Assembly (NCBI GenBank): GCA_022606135.1
Contig: JABYQN010000015.1
Span: 248,001 to 312,000, forward strand
Source: Fomes fomentarius
Lineage: Eukaryota; Basidiomycota; Agaricomycetes; Polyporales; Polyporaceae
Length of the DNA stretch: 64,000 bases
Direction: 5' to 3'
Shown here: in pieces, positions 1-10,954 of the stretch
How the letters are laid out: each line of letters starts with the position of its first letter
Position numbering within the stretch: the stretch's first letter is position 1
Made by a program: the position numbers and the translations under genes
Notes under the pieces: generated by a model
What the model saw: the letters and a program-made list of their open reading frames with translations, nothing else
Told to the model about the DNA's origin: nothing
Database searches by the model: none

Positions 1-611
1 CGTGAGTCCCGATCTCCCCCGACAGGCACGCCTCACAGGACAAGAACGCCGACGGAAGGATAGAAAGCTCCCCGGTTAATCGTGCGAGGTTGATGATCCC
101 GATGGCATGAATGTCCTCGCAGCCGTCAGAGAGCCACGTTGGAAGGGAGATCCAGGACTCGTAGTTCGATGTATGACAGGCCTTGACGTGAGCGAGAGCT
201 TGCTCGTATAGCTCCGTCATCTGATACTTCTTGCCTAGGCGTATGCATGCAGAGAGCTCATCGAAGGAAGGCGCTCTGTTGATGAAATAGCTGTGTGTGA
301 CCACCCGATCAGCCGTGTATCGGGTACCAATTATGCATCGATGTGACGCACCTGGATCCCTTGTCCGGCATGAGCAACCGCAGGATGTTGCGTAAGTCAT
401 GGGCGGAGTCTGTGAAAGCAATCACCGGGCAACGGATTCTCTGTTGCCCGTAGAGAGAGACCGTGCGTGTGGGATGAGGTTGAGCGAAAAGATCCTTGAA
501 AACGGCAGATCGGTTCGCTAAGAGTCCCACTGGCATGAAGACGCGGAACTCAACATCCCGCGCCAAGAAAATGACGGTCCCATCTTCGGACCAGAAATCG
601 TCGTCCTTCAT
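1..611 (-). CDS. BTB/POZ domain protein, 3' end outside window
   Basis: Two exons are visible: 352-611 with the ATG at 609-611, and 290 down to 1, where the gene leaves the window. The first exon encodes a BTB/POZ fold beginning DDDFWSEDGTVIFLARDVEF, which aligns with the other BTB proteins of this window (the FW..DG.VI.VA..VEFRV signature). The second exon matches their helical middle part (LGKKYQMTELYEQAL, then INLARLTGELSILPSAF). BTB proteins of this kind are usually protein-interaction adaptors, often for cullin-3 ubiquitin ligases; that role is inferred from the family. The intron 291-351 is GT-AG and preserves frame. It is transcribed away from the SNF12 gene on the other strand. The C-terminal CxxC region seen in its relatives is not in the window. 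Confidence 0.85.
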
Positions 612-1235
612 ACCCTCCTCAAGCTTCTGGACATTTGGAGCTTCTGGACATTTGGAGCTCCTGGAACATCGATAGCTATCTGATCTTCGCCCTCACACAG
701 ACAAATCTCCCTCTGCGTCCGTGCGCAGACGTTTTCTCGTAGTGCGAGTGTCCATGAGGTAGGTTGTAGTAGAGATGGCTAAGTCAAGCTGTCGTCCTGA
801 GAGTTGTCCTGTGTACTTACATAATGCTGGCGCCCCTCATTCTCGCGCTGACTAAGCACTCTCGTTCTCCTCTCGTCTCGTCGTCGTCGTCGTCGTCGTC
901 CTTAGCGCCCTTTTGGATATACTCTCATGGCACGGGGAAGGGGTTGTAGTCGTACTGAAGCATTTGCCAGTGCTCGTGTTCGAACTTCGAACCTTGCAAT
1001 CCATTGACATGCCACGTGGGAATTGACAAACCACACCGCCACTGGGAGAATTGAAGGGCGCTTTTCCTCCGCGTCTCTGATTCATACCCTCACCTGTTCT
1101 CTTCGCGCTTTACTACGATCCCGGTCGCCGGTGACCAACGCGCCTCTATCGTCGCGTGGCGCACAGAAGGAGCATCAAGAACAACCGCCGGGGGCGTACG
1201 CGTAACCCACGCGTGCGGCACACACAGCCATCATC
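612..1235. promoter_or_regulatory. Shared upstream region of BTB (-) and SNF12 (+)
   Basis: This 624-base spacer lies between two divergent genes and should hold both promoters. I see no convincing open reading frame. A short (TCG)n microsatellite lies at 878-900, and the sequence just before the SNF12 ATG is CT-rich. No clear TATA box stands out. Confidence 0.5.
878..900. repeat. (TCG)n microsatellite
   Basis: About seven and a half uninterrupted TCG units lie in the spacer upstream of SNF12. It is outside the coding models and could vary between strains. Confidence 0.85.
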
Positions 1236-3069
1236 ATGGAGGCCCAGAAACCTGCCGCAAAGTATGCTCTGTCTTCTCATTTCTCGTCTCGCGCTCTCAG
1301 CCAGAACGCCGATGACAGGAAGCGCAAGATCACGGACAAGAACTTGCCGAATGCGCTGCTGCAGACCCCCGAGTTCGCGCAGGAGTCGGCGATGTACCAG
1401 GACTTGCTCCAGATGGAGCGCAAGTTGGACTGGACAATGACGAGGAAGAGGGTGGAGGTGCATGATGCGCTGCAGAGAATCATTGCGGTGAGTACGTTTG
1501 GCATACGATCACGTTGGCTCCGGGGGTCGTTTGGAGGAAGAGGACGCAATAGGGTGGCTCGGTCGATACAAGAGACCACCGTCACCTTACGGTTGGTAGA
1601 CGGAGTTGGATGCATGGTGGATTGATCGTGGACGCTGCTGTTTTCTGGAGGAGTTGAGAGAAATTCAGGGGGGTTCACACTGGCTGCGAGCCTCGGATTT
1701 TACAGCTTACTGACACTGTGTTGGCGAGAATAGGCCACGAGGACTCTCAGGATATTTCTAAGCCATACCGTCTCTGGCCAGGCGTGGCAGCGGGAAGGAG
1801 TCGAGGGCGACGCTGCACCAAATCCGGAGACGGGAGAGAACATCCCTGCATGGCAGCTGAGGATAGACGGGCGGATGCTCGAGGTGCGTCGACTCTTCCT
1901 GTCACCTGTCGCTTATTTTCACGCGCATATATGCGAAGTTGCCGAACCAAAGATCGAAAGACCGGAATCCGCCACGCAAGTTCTCGAGCCTTATCAAGCA
2001 GCTTGTTGTTGAGCTCGATCGAGACCCAACGCTCTACCCAGAGGGCAATGTTGTTGAGGTACGTACGCCGCCGTTGTCCGAGTGTTCGTCGCGCATGGGT
2101 ACGAAGATGGCTCGGGGCATCATAAACTCTATCACGTACCGTGGATACTTTGTGGGCCCATACACGAGCGCCTTGCTCACATGGGACTGACAGTGGCTAC
2201 GAGGCGCAAATCAACCACAACTGGACGGGTTCACTATACGACGAAAAGGGGACGCGCCTACGAAGATTCGGATTGTCATGCATCTCGAGCAGCAGCCGGA
2301 GCAGTATAAGGTTCATCCTGACCTTGGTACGTCGCATTGCAATTGGTCATCGATCTCTGTCTAACTCCGTGGCACAGGGAACATCCTTGGGATTAAGGAA
2401 GACTCGCGAATTGGCGTGATCCAGGCTCTGTGGAACTATATCAAGACACAGAATTTGCAGGACAAGCTGGACCGCCGGATAGTGCGTGCGGACGCTCGCC
2501 TTCTTCCAGTAAGTTACACTCGTTTTCGTAATCGTATGAGAGCTCAACGTCTGCTTCAGATCTTCAATGCGGATACGGTATACTTTCAACACTTGCCCGA
2601 ACTTGTGAACCGCTTCTTGCTTCCGCCAGACCCTATCATCCTGCACTACACGCTCAATCCCACCGTACCACCACCGGAGAAGCCGGCAGCGTGGGACGTC
2701 GAAGTCAAGGTAGACGATTCAAACCTGAAGGGGCGGATGCAACACGTCGTGATGTCGATGGCGCAAGATTCCGCGAAAGAGCTCACGAAGCTGGACGAGG
2801 AGATCGCGCTGCACGTGCAGTCGCTGAACAACGCGCACCAGAAGCGGATGTTCCTGCGCGCGTTCGCGGACGACCCGCGCGGATTCGTCCAGACGTGGCT
2901 CGCGTCGCAGAGCCGGGACCTGGAGAGCGTGCTGGGGAGCGGGCCGAGCGAGGGCGCGACGGTGAGGCAGGAGGACTTGAAGAGGTCGGAGTTCTTCCGG
3001 CTGCCGTGGGTCGAGGAGGCGGTCGCGATCCAGGAGGGGATGCGGCTGGCTGCGAAAGCAGGGTTGTGA
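1236..3069 (+). CDS. SNF12: SWI/SNF (BAF60/SMARCD-type) chromatin-remodelling subunit
   Basis: Six exons (1236-1487, 1734-1883, 1939-2058, 2194-2326, 2378-2508, 2560-3069) join to a 431-residue protein, all with GT-AG introns and frame kept. The order of landmarks fits Swp73/Rsc6/SMARCD: an N-terminal YQDLLQMERKLDWT segment, the TRTLRIFLSHTVSGQ strand in exon 2, the FTIRRKGD stretch in exon 4, and a SWIB domain across exons 4-6 (HPDLGNILGIKEDSR, then IQALWNYIKTQNLQDK) at roughly residues 210-290. Proteins of this family are structural subunits of nuclear SWI/SNF or RSC remodelling complexes and bridge the ATPase to DNA-binding factors. The start is the first ATG that continues into the conserved N-terminus. 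The length is normal, so this is probably an essential single-copy gene. Whether it serves SWI/SNF, RSC or both cannot be read from the sequence. Confidence 0.95.
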
Positions 3070-3610
3070 TTCCTGTCTCGGGTGTCGCCTTGTGTCTGCG
3101 TTTAGCCTACGCGCCGTCTGCGAGTGAGCGAGCCGATGTTCTAGTTGCTACGTTATGAGTCTCAGCGTTGTTTGTATCTTCATACTATTCTATCCCCTTG
3201 TTATCCAGATACTGCTCCGGTGTTCTTGCGTTGCAATGGTGCCCACAAAGACCCACTGGTACTTGTTTGCAGGTAATTTTTGGAACGACAGGAGAAGTGA
3301 GAGACACAAGCCCGCACATCGGCGATCTCGGGCGAGGGGCAATCGTCGAACGATCTCGGGAAATTATGTGGCCAGCCAATCAGCGTTCTGATGGCAGTCC
3401 GAATTTGGCGGGCGACGGCTTCCCGATGGAATCTAGAGTGATCGTGCCTCGGGTCGGTCCAGAATATCGCAGACATTGACGAGCTCCTGCTCTCCGTCAC
3501 GACCATCCTCTCCACTCGCTCACTCTCCACAGCTCACTGCATACATCCACCACCCAAGACCGGAACGAATCCCCAAGTTTAGAGAACGAGAACGAAGACA
3601 CAAGGGCGCC
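3070..3610. other. Intergenic: SNF12 3' flank and BAR-SH3 promoter
   Basis: No coding sequence is supported here. The segment 3480-3600 is CT- and CA-rich and leads into GCGCC directly before the ATG at 3611, as expected of a basidiomycete 5' UTR. Confidence 0.5.
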
Positions 3611-6600
3611 ATGGCTAGCAAGCAGGTGAGCGGCCTATCTGGCGGGTGTATGCCGTGGGCATTGTCGCTGAATGCGGGGGAATTGCGGGGTATGTAGCTT
3701 GGAAAGTTGCGCCAGGTGCGTGTGGTCTCTGGGTCTCTGGTTGTCGGACGGCGGATGGAGGTTGACGAACGACACGCGAATGCTGGCAGCTCGTCGGCGA
3801 GGTCATCATGTCCCGGGACAAGACCATCCAGTCGGACGAGTTCCGCGAGCTCGAGCAAGACGTCGAGCTCAGAAGGCAGGGCCTCTGGCGGTGAGTGTTG
3901 TTCCGGAACGAGTTTGGCTTCTTTATATGCGCCGTGGCGTTTCCTCTCTCCCCCTTTACCGCTCTGCTGTCCGTGTGTGTCAGCTCGAATCGTACGATGA
4001 GGGAGGGTGGCCACCGCTAGTTGAGCTAGCAAAAGCCCGTTGTGTCACTATGTCGGCACCCTTGTTAGACTTTGTGCTGCGTGCTTGAGAATCACGGTCT
4101 TCTCTTCTCTTCTGTGTGGACGGTGTTGCTTGTCATGAATCATTCATGTCAAAGTATGGCGCCGACGTCAGTGATTTCCGACTTTTCCGGGGTCGGCAAG
4201 CGTTAGTGTGCAGCGTGGCTCTCCTCGTGGCCCTTCACATTCGTTTCGCGGGAGCTCGTTTACGCCTCATGTGAACACAGCGGCATCCTGGCTGGCTGGT
4301 AGATGGAGGATAAGTGATATCTCAATGTACCAGTGGGAAATATCATTAACCCTGCCGCATCGTCGGCCTTCTCTCGCCCTTTCTCTATGCCCGGATCTGG
4401 ATCTATCCGGACATCAACGTGTTTGCATGAGCATAACTCTCTGGTCTACGCATAATACGCTGTCATTCGTCGACAGGCGTGGTATGCCCCTTTTGTATTC
4501 ATCGTTTTAGACATCACTATGTTCCCCTCGTCCGGCAGGTACTGACGGCGCATTGCCCTGGCAGACTTGATGTCGCTTCGGACGACTATCGACACTATCT
4601 CATGAAGAAGAAACTGTCCGAGGCGGTAGAGAATGAAGAGAAGCTCCTCGCTGTTGATGCGCTGGGGGTAGTCATGATCAAGCACGGAGAGGAGTTCGGG
4701 GAAGACTCCGCATACGGACAGTCTCTTGTCAGCTTCGGGCGCGCACACTGCAACATCGCGTCGCTCCAGGAGAGCTTTGCGGCGACGTTCGAGGAGACGT
4801 ACCTCACCTCAATACGACAGAGCGAGGATGAGATCAAGGAGTATCAGGCGCAGCGGAAGAAACTTGAGAGCAGACGGTACGTCCATCAATGGTGACTCTG
4901 GTACTGCCAGCTGACCTGATGTATCTGCAGGCTTAGTTATGATGCGACCACTGCCAAGCTCGAGAAACTTAAGCATGCGAAGAAGGTCCAGGAGAAGGAT
5001 CGCGAAGAGGCGGAAGAGGAGTACGAGAGCTCAAAGGCTCGATAGTACGTATGCCAACTGTCCTTCCTTGGTCGTTACTCACGTCCCGATATAGCGAGGA
5101 GACCCTTGAGGATGTTCGCACGCGGATGTATTCGATCCAGGAGAACGAGATCACCCAGCTGCAGGAGCTCACCGGCTTCCTCGATCTGGAGATCACGTTC
5201 GTTCAGTCGTACCTCTCGGAGCTTCAAAAGGTCAAGGATGGCTGGGTGGACGAGTGCGTGCATCCTCTAATCGACTTGCGTGTGGATAGCTCACGTCCAT
5301 AGCAGGGACACTATGAAGAGGCTGGGTGCACCTAAGGCCCGCCCGTCCCCTCGTCCCGTGGCCTCGCGAGCCAACTCGATAAGATCCACAAAGTCGTCGA
5401 AGAAGGTAGCAGAGAATGACGATGCCTCCGAATCCAGCGACGATGGGCCGTCTGTCCTCTCACGCAAAAAGTCGCTGTCACGCCGCAAGTCTGAAGCAGG
5501 GAGCAAGCCACCGTCCCGCCCGCCCTCTCGTGCCTCGCGGAAGCGATCAGACAGCACCGCAACCGCGCCAAGCGAGAAGGAGGACAAGAAGGAGGCGAAG
5601 CCCGAAAAGACCTCGCACCGGCTGAGCGTCGCGGGGTGGGGGATCAGTTCTATGATGGGCCGGGGTAAGAAGGAGAAGGAGAAAGACAGCAAGGACAAGG
5701 ACAAGTTCGCCTCTCTCGACAGCGACGAGAGCGAGACGGACGAATTTGGGGTCGCGAAGAAGCACAAGCGCCGCTCGTCCGCCCCTGGTCTGCCCCTACC
5801 ATCGACATCGCCGAAGCTCCCCATGCGCCTGCTGAAGTCCTCGTCGAAGGACAAGGACAAGGACAAGAAGGAGGAGAATGGGAAGGATATCAAGAAGCGT
5901 GTGATTGCGCTGCACGACTTCGCTGCGGGCTCGAACGACGAGCTGAGCTTCAGGGTGGGCGACCAGATTGATGTCGTTAGTGAGGTGCTCGACGGATGGT
6001 GGATGGGCGAGCTTGGTGGGAAGCGCGGGTTGTTCCCTACGACGTACACCGAGGTCATCAACTCGTCCTCGTCGTCCCTCCCGCAGAAGCCGGCTCTCCC
6101 ACAACGCCCACCGTCATCCCTCACTCGAAGTCTCAGTTTCAGGAGCGGTGGGGGGAGCACCCCGGGCTCGTCATACTCGTCTCTCGAGGAGAATGGCGAC
6201 CACCCCTTCGGGGACCACAACGCCAGGAACGGTCAGCGCAAGACCTATGAGGAGAGCATCGAGAGCAACAACTTCAGCGAGACGGACGACGACTCGCATA
6301 GCCTCATGCACGTCCAGCGCGTCAACGACTCGTTCTCGTCCAAGTACGTCACTGGCCTTCCTGGCCCCGCCTCTCCAGCCCCCGTTATCCCTGGCTCGAC
6401 TTCTTCCCCTGCACCCTCGCCACCTGTCCCTGTGCGTCGCGACACTGCTTCCCCAGCGAAGAAGGCGCCCCCACCACCTCCCCCTCGCCGTTCGTCGACA
6501 CTGTCCAGCTCGCCTGCGCCGACGCCTCCAGCGCTCCCCAGCCGACCGTCTACGCTGCGCTCAAAGTCGTCTGCGTCGTCGAGCTCGGCGTCGTATGTCA

Positions 6601-6782
6601 CGCTCGCGAACACAGGCGTGCCGGCGTCGACGTCCGGCCCGGACGGGCTGACGTACTCGCCGTTCGACAGCCCGCGGGAGGAAAGCTTTGGGTTCAACAG
6701 CAACGGTGGGTGCAGCGACTTTAAGCAGAACCCGTTCAAGCCGCAGGGGTTTTGCAATAACTGCTTCAAGCTGCACTATTAG
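3611..6782 (+). CDS. BAR and SH3 domain protein (membrane curvature/endocytosis type)
   Basis: Seven exons (3611-3625, 3698-3715, 3790-3890, 4565-4876, 4931-5044, 5095-5253, 5306-6782) give 731 residues. The first two exons are only 15 and 18 bases; the third intron is unusually long at 674 bases. Residues about 15-240 form a charged helical BAR-like domain (VDALGVVMIKHGEEFGED, then FGRAHCNIASLQESF and long E/K-rich helices). A basic Ser/Lys-rich linker follows, then an SH3 domain at about 440-495 (VIALHDFAAGSNDELSF, WWMGELGGKRGLFP). The tail holds polyproline runs (APPPPPPRR) and ends in a Cys-rich motif, CSDF..NPF....FCNNCFKLH. BAR-SH3 proteins shape membranes and recruit actin or endocytic partners through proline-rich ligands. 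The polyproline tail could bind its own or other SH3 domains. The last quarter is duplicated at 10955-11236. Confidence 0.92.
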
Positions 6783-7172
6783 TTGTCTGGTTCTCTCCCA
6801 TGATGATAGGTGATACGTGCTGTGCTGGTTTCGATGTAAGTCCGTGTTCTCATGTCTCGTCAGGATTACGCTGCCATCTCTCTTATGACATAATGAAGAC
6901 TCGGTATCTCTTTCGTATAGGCTTCTCCCGTCGCATGCCTTGTACTACTATCTCACCCTCATCTTACCCCGACCATACACACATAACTCACATCTGCATC
7001 CTTACGAACGTGGACGTTTTACTGTAGTCTCTTCGCTAATCCTCACTCTCGGCTTGGGGTTGTTGAGTGTCACTGTCTATCGCATGTTCGCCTGACCTTG
7101 ACGCGCTTTGTTTTTTTGATCTTGTGTATACCGTGTGTTCGCATGGATAGACATTGATTGGGTCTCCTCCCT
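6783..7172. other. BAR-SH3 3' flank, duplicated
   Basis: No gene is supported. The stretch around 6940-7010 (CTTGTACTA, CCGACCATACACA, CATCTGCATCCT) recurs around 11280-11350 downstream of the duplicated BAR-SH3 tail, so it is part of the tandem unit. It probably carries the transcription end of the BAR-SH3 gene. Confidence 0.6.
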
Positions 7173-7370
7173 CACACAGTCAGCTGGGATATGACGACTG
7201 CGACGTTGTTCGAGCGCGGTACGATCCTGCATTTAATTGTTTTGGATCACTGCAAGCATGCATGGCCGTCAGGGCTAGCTGAGGCTCAACAATCGTATCA
7301 ATGGCGCTGCATTCACTGATCTCGTGAATCCCTACTTAAAGGCGTCCGGAGGGGTCGTTCGTCGGGCGCC
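7173..7370 (-). pseudogene. Remnant of the 3' end of a cytochrome P450 gene
   Basis: This segment matches 11505-11690, which holds the last exons of the intact P450 on the minus strand. Shared blocks include GTCAGCTGGGATATG, CGGTACGATCCTGCA and GCGCTGCATTCACTGA. The reading frame is no longer kept, and nothing of the upstream P450 (heme loop, ExxR helix) remains in this copy. It shows that a P450 once lay here, convergent with BAR-SH3, as it still does in copy 2. Confidence 0.75.
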
Positions 7371-7948
7371 TAAACGTAGTAAAGCACTGAAGTTGTGAGA
7401 AGAGTTGTAAACGTCATCCGGTCAGTGATGAATTTTGACTTGAGAGCGTGTACCTCACGATCCGTTCATACTAGGCGAGGTACGGCACGCCTAAGTGCTT
7501 GAACAAAACCGATGAAACCTTACGCAGCGGACTTCCGCTGACATGACACGCGCATGACTACCCGGACTCGGAGTGAGCTCGGAGCTTCCACAGATTAGTT
7601 TGCGAGTGGCGGCACAGTGCCACCACCGCAGCTAGCTGTCAGATACTTTGATGTCTTCACGATACTTCCATGAGTACGCCTCTGCCCCCGTCCGCCGATT
7701 TGGCTCCCAGCAGGCTGAGGACAAAAAGATACCCGCGGGTCATGCTCCCGCTGGTAATTAGAAGCTATGAGAAGATGTTGATGATCACGTACAGAAGAGA
7801 TGATGGGATGTCGTTGTAAGACTCCACAACGTTCACAAGAATTCTGGACATGATTGCTTTGAAGCGCGACTAGAGAGGTATAATGCAGATCGTGTGGAAA
7901 ACGCCTTGTATGCATCCAATCAACGAGAGATCCCGAGGCTCCTCATGC
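7371..7948. other. Non-coding part of duplicated unit
   Basis: No gene is supported. Blocks at 7400-7480, 7540-7600 and 7660-7860 recur at 14110-14200, 14283-14345 and 14530-14870 (for example GACATGACACGCGCA and GAGTGAGCTCGGAGCT). This is the spacer between the lost P450 5' end and the BTB(-) 3' end. Confidence 0.6.
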
Positions 7949-9187
7949 CTACGCCGCCGCCGCCGCCATTCCAACAGCAGCTTGCTAACGAAACAAAACA
8001 TGACAGACTCAAGCTGAGAGAATGGGTGACAATTTGCGGTGCGGTAGGGTGTACGTACCTCCCCAATAAGAACGCCATCGGGGCCAGACCAGCCCGGTAT
8101 CTGGATCCCAAGCAGCTCTGGTAAGCGTTTCCACATCATGATCTGCTCCCTCATAAGGATGCTATGTAGGGCTGCCTTGCAGTTCGCGCACACTTGAAGT
8201 CCCATGACACAGGCGTGGTACGAAGCGAATGGGCTAAAGTCCACCAGGGCGTCGACATCATCGGCCAGGCCATACACGGCTTTCATCATCGTCGCCCTGC
8301 ACATGGGCATCGTCTGACAACTCGAGCCGGGGCCAGGAAGCCAAATGAGGGAGGGTACGGAGGAACACAGCGATGCTCGCTTTGCGGATTGCCGACTTCG
8401 CGTTGAAGCACAGCCCGAGGTCCTGCAGAGTGAGGCGCTCCTGCGAGCCGTCTTCGCGTGTGAAGCCGTGGACGAGTTCTTCGCCGTGCACTGTGGTGCA
8501 GTCGAGGAGCGCGGTGGGAAGAAGCGAGTGCTCTCTGGTGAGTCGGGCGAGGTTGACGACGCCGATGACTTCGACGGTTTGCCAGCCTTCCGGGACCCAG
8601 TTCTGATGATCAATCCAGTTTTCGAAGCAGGATGTATAGTAGCTTTTGAGGTATCGGAGAGACTCTTCGTACAACGTTGTCATGTGATACTTGCGTCCGA
8701 GCCTGATTGAGGCAGATATGGCGGCGAAGGAGGGCGTCTTCGCATCGTAGAAGCTATGTGCGTTGCTACCATCAGGCATTGCGTTTGTGTTGTGGTAATC
8801 ACCGTTCACGTACTTCGTGCCGCCAGGCGACATATATGCGCGTAGGAGATGGCGCAGATCTTCTGGGGTGTCTGAGAGCTGGACGACTGGGCAGAAGACT
8901 TCATGGTTGTTGTTTATCGAGACTGGGCGCGTAGAATGTGGTTTTGCGATGAGCTCTCTGAAGACCGGCGAATGATTGGCGAGGAGTCCGCTGTAGACAC
9001 GGAATTCGACGTCCCGTGCGACCAGAATGACTGTCCCGTCGTCGAGCCAGAATTCCTCGTCTCTGTGCAAACCCAGTCTAGCACCGTTTTCATCTTCCAC
9101 CTTCACTGTCTCCGCGTGTACTTCACGGTCTTTCGTCCCAGCTGACCCAGCTCGCGCACGTTTTCTAGTAGTGAATTGCGCGGACAT
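7949..9187 (-). CDS. BTB/POZ domain protein with a one-base frameshift
   Basis: Three exons are supported: 8814-9187, 8059-8753 and 7949-7984. The start at 9187 is chosen because MSAQFTTRKRARAG matches the start of the divergent neighbour (MSSAYATGRKRPRTG); an open frame continues further upstream but is not conserved. The N-terminal BTB domain (DEEFWLDDGTVILVARDVEF) is followed by a helical region (IRLGRKYHMTTLYEESL, NLARLTREHSLLPTALL) and a C-terminal CANC motif with WKRLPELLGI. The spliced length is 1105 bases, one more than a multiple of three. The frame changes near 8290, where GDDDE should continue into AVYGLADDVDAL. The gene is therefore either newly broken or carries a sequence error. 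The last exon is a GCC repeat encoding a short Ala run before the stop. It shares its upstream region with the BTB gene at 9700. Confidence 0.78.
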
Positions 9188-9699
9188 GCCAGTGATGATC
9201 GGCATCGACGCTAAGCAGTTACAAGTTGCGGCGTCCTGATATTCCGGTCCGTTCGTGGCATGAAGAGGATTGAAAGTAAAAAGGGTCAATATAACGCGTG
9301 AGGAGCAGTCACTGGCAGTGTGCAGGGCCCGGGGTGTGGATCCTGTGGGAAATCCGTCACTTGCCGTGACCAAAATGAGGAGGCCACTTTCTCAGGATAT
9401 AGAGGCCTCGAAAAGTCAGAGCAAAAACAGAATAAGCTAAGTATTGTAGGAGAGTACTCCAGATGAATACGCCAGAATAGTATACCTGCTTGAACGATTC
9501 CGTCACGGCCGTGACCAAGCGTTGGCGGCTACGCGTGACGTCACAGCGTATCACTCGCTGCCTCTTGACTTGCATCGTATCTATCCGACTCGACACTGCT
9601 TCGGTTCTTCGTAGGGACTCGCTACTCCGCTCTATCAGACTCGCACCTCTTGTTTCTGAAGCCCTGCAGGTGTTGTGCCAAGCCTCGACCGTGCAACCT
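9188..9699. promoter_or_regulatory. Bidirectional spacer between two head-to-head BTB genes
   Basis: The 512-base spacer must contain both promoters. The part 9490-9560 (ACGATTCCGTCACGGCCGTGAC, GGCGGCTACGCGTGACGTCACAGC) is well kept in the second duplicate at 15700-15760. The conserved TGACGTCA core is a perfect CRE/ATF-type palindrome and is a candidate regulatory site. Confidence 0.55.
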
Positions 9700-10812
9700 A
9701 TGTCCAGTGCATACGCAACTGGCAGGAAACGGCCTCGCACAGGCTCAGTGGATAGTCATGGGGGTAATGAGAGGCAAGGGGAGGCACCGCAGCATGGCAA
9801 GCGCGGAAAGAGGGACGAGGAGTTCTGGCTGGAGGACGGGACGGTCATTCTCGTCGCGCGGGACGTCGGATTTCGCGTATACGCTGGACTCCTCGCAGCT
9901 CATTCACCTGTTTTGAAGGGTCTGTTCGACCAGTCACATCCTACGTGCAAGGTCTCATCACATAGAGGTGAAGAGATCCAGTGTCCCATTGTCCACCTCT
10001 CGGATTCTCCTGAAGACGTTCGCTACATCCTGCGCGTATATATGCCGAACGACGATGCGACGTGAGTGCAGTCCTACTTACTTTCTATGTCAGAAAGACT
10101 CATAATGAGAGCACTTCTGTGCAGACCGTACGACTCATTGGATCCCTCCTTTGAGCTTGTTTCCGCCTCCATTCGTCTCGGCCGCAAATATCAGATGACA
10201 ACGTTGTACGAAAAATCTCTCCGGTTCCTCAAAGACCACTATACAAGTGACTTTGACGCCTGGAGAAAACGCGGATCCTGGGATCCTGACGGCTGGGATG
10301 GCTGGGAACCCATCGGGGTCGTCAATCTTGCGCGACTCATGGGGGAACCCTCGATCCTCCCTACCGCGTTTCTATCATGCATGGCCCTCGAGCACCAGGT
10401 CCTCTTCGGCTTCGAGCGAGAGGACGGATACAAGGAGGTTCTGACGATGGCCGATCTGGGTATCTGCTTCAAGGCGAACAAGGAGATCATCAAAGATACA
10501 ATCGCCATCGTCCTGCGCACGTTGCAATCGCGAGTGTCTTCGAGATGCAGCGACGCGTCGCGGTGCAAGGGCGAGATGCTGAAAGCGCGCCGCGGCCTCG
10601 ATGTATTCGCCCACAAGCTTGTTCAAGGCAATCTACTCCTGTCCTACCGCAGCTTCGTCGACGGTGATCGTGTCCACGTGTGCACTTCGTGCAGGAAAAT
10701 GCTTAATGCGCGACTTACGGACGAGTATCGAAAGATCTGGAACCGTCTGCCGGATCTATTGGGGATCGAGGTTCCTGGGTGGGGTGAGCCTGTGCAGGCG
10801 AATGGTATGTAG
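9700..10812 (+). CDS. BTB/POZ domain protein
   Basis: Two exons (9700-10061, 10125-10812) give 349 residues. The BTB domain spans about residues 40-125 (DEEFWLEDGTVILVARDVGF, YAGLLAAHSPVLKGLF, VHLSDSPEDVRYILRVYMP). A helical BACK-like region follows (IRLGRKYQMTTLYEKSL, GVVNLARLMGEPSILPTAFL). The C-terminus carries CTSCRKML and WNRLPDLLGIEVPGWGEP, shared by the other BTB genes here. This is the intact member of the left head-to-head pair. The stop is one model. In the decayed copy at 16.6 kb a donor CAG|GTGAGT leads to a further short acidic exon; here that donor has become CAGGCGAAT, so the ending may have shortened. A role as an adaptor of cullin-3 ligases is inference from BTB biology. Confidence 0.88.
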
Positions 10813-10954
10813 GAGGAGGTATGTGCTCTCAGCGCTGCTACGCCTATAGAAAGGAACTGATTGTCTGTAGTGTGACGAAAGAAAGAAGGCGGAGGCTGAT
10901 GATGGTGCGGAAGACGCTGCGGAAAGAGACGGGAATTTTGAGTTCGGCCTCGAC

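Noticed and set aside
878..900. TCG repeat considered as a CRISPR-like or regulatory array
   Set aside because: It is a simple trinucleotide microsatellite; CRISPR arrays are not expected in a fungal nuclear genome.
3672..4088. Open frames inside the long third intron of the BAR-SH3 gene
   Set aside because: They overlap exon 3 in another frame, end without a partner exon and show no domain; the 674-base intron is the simpler reading.
5291..6220. Long open frame on the minus strand under the BAR-SH3 gene
   Set aside because: It is the antisense shadow of a Ser/Lys-rich coding exon with strong codon bias; no domain is present.
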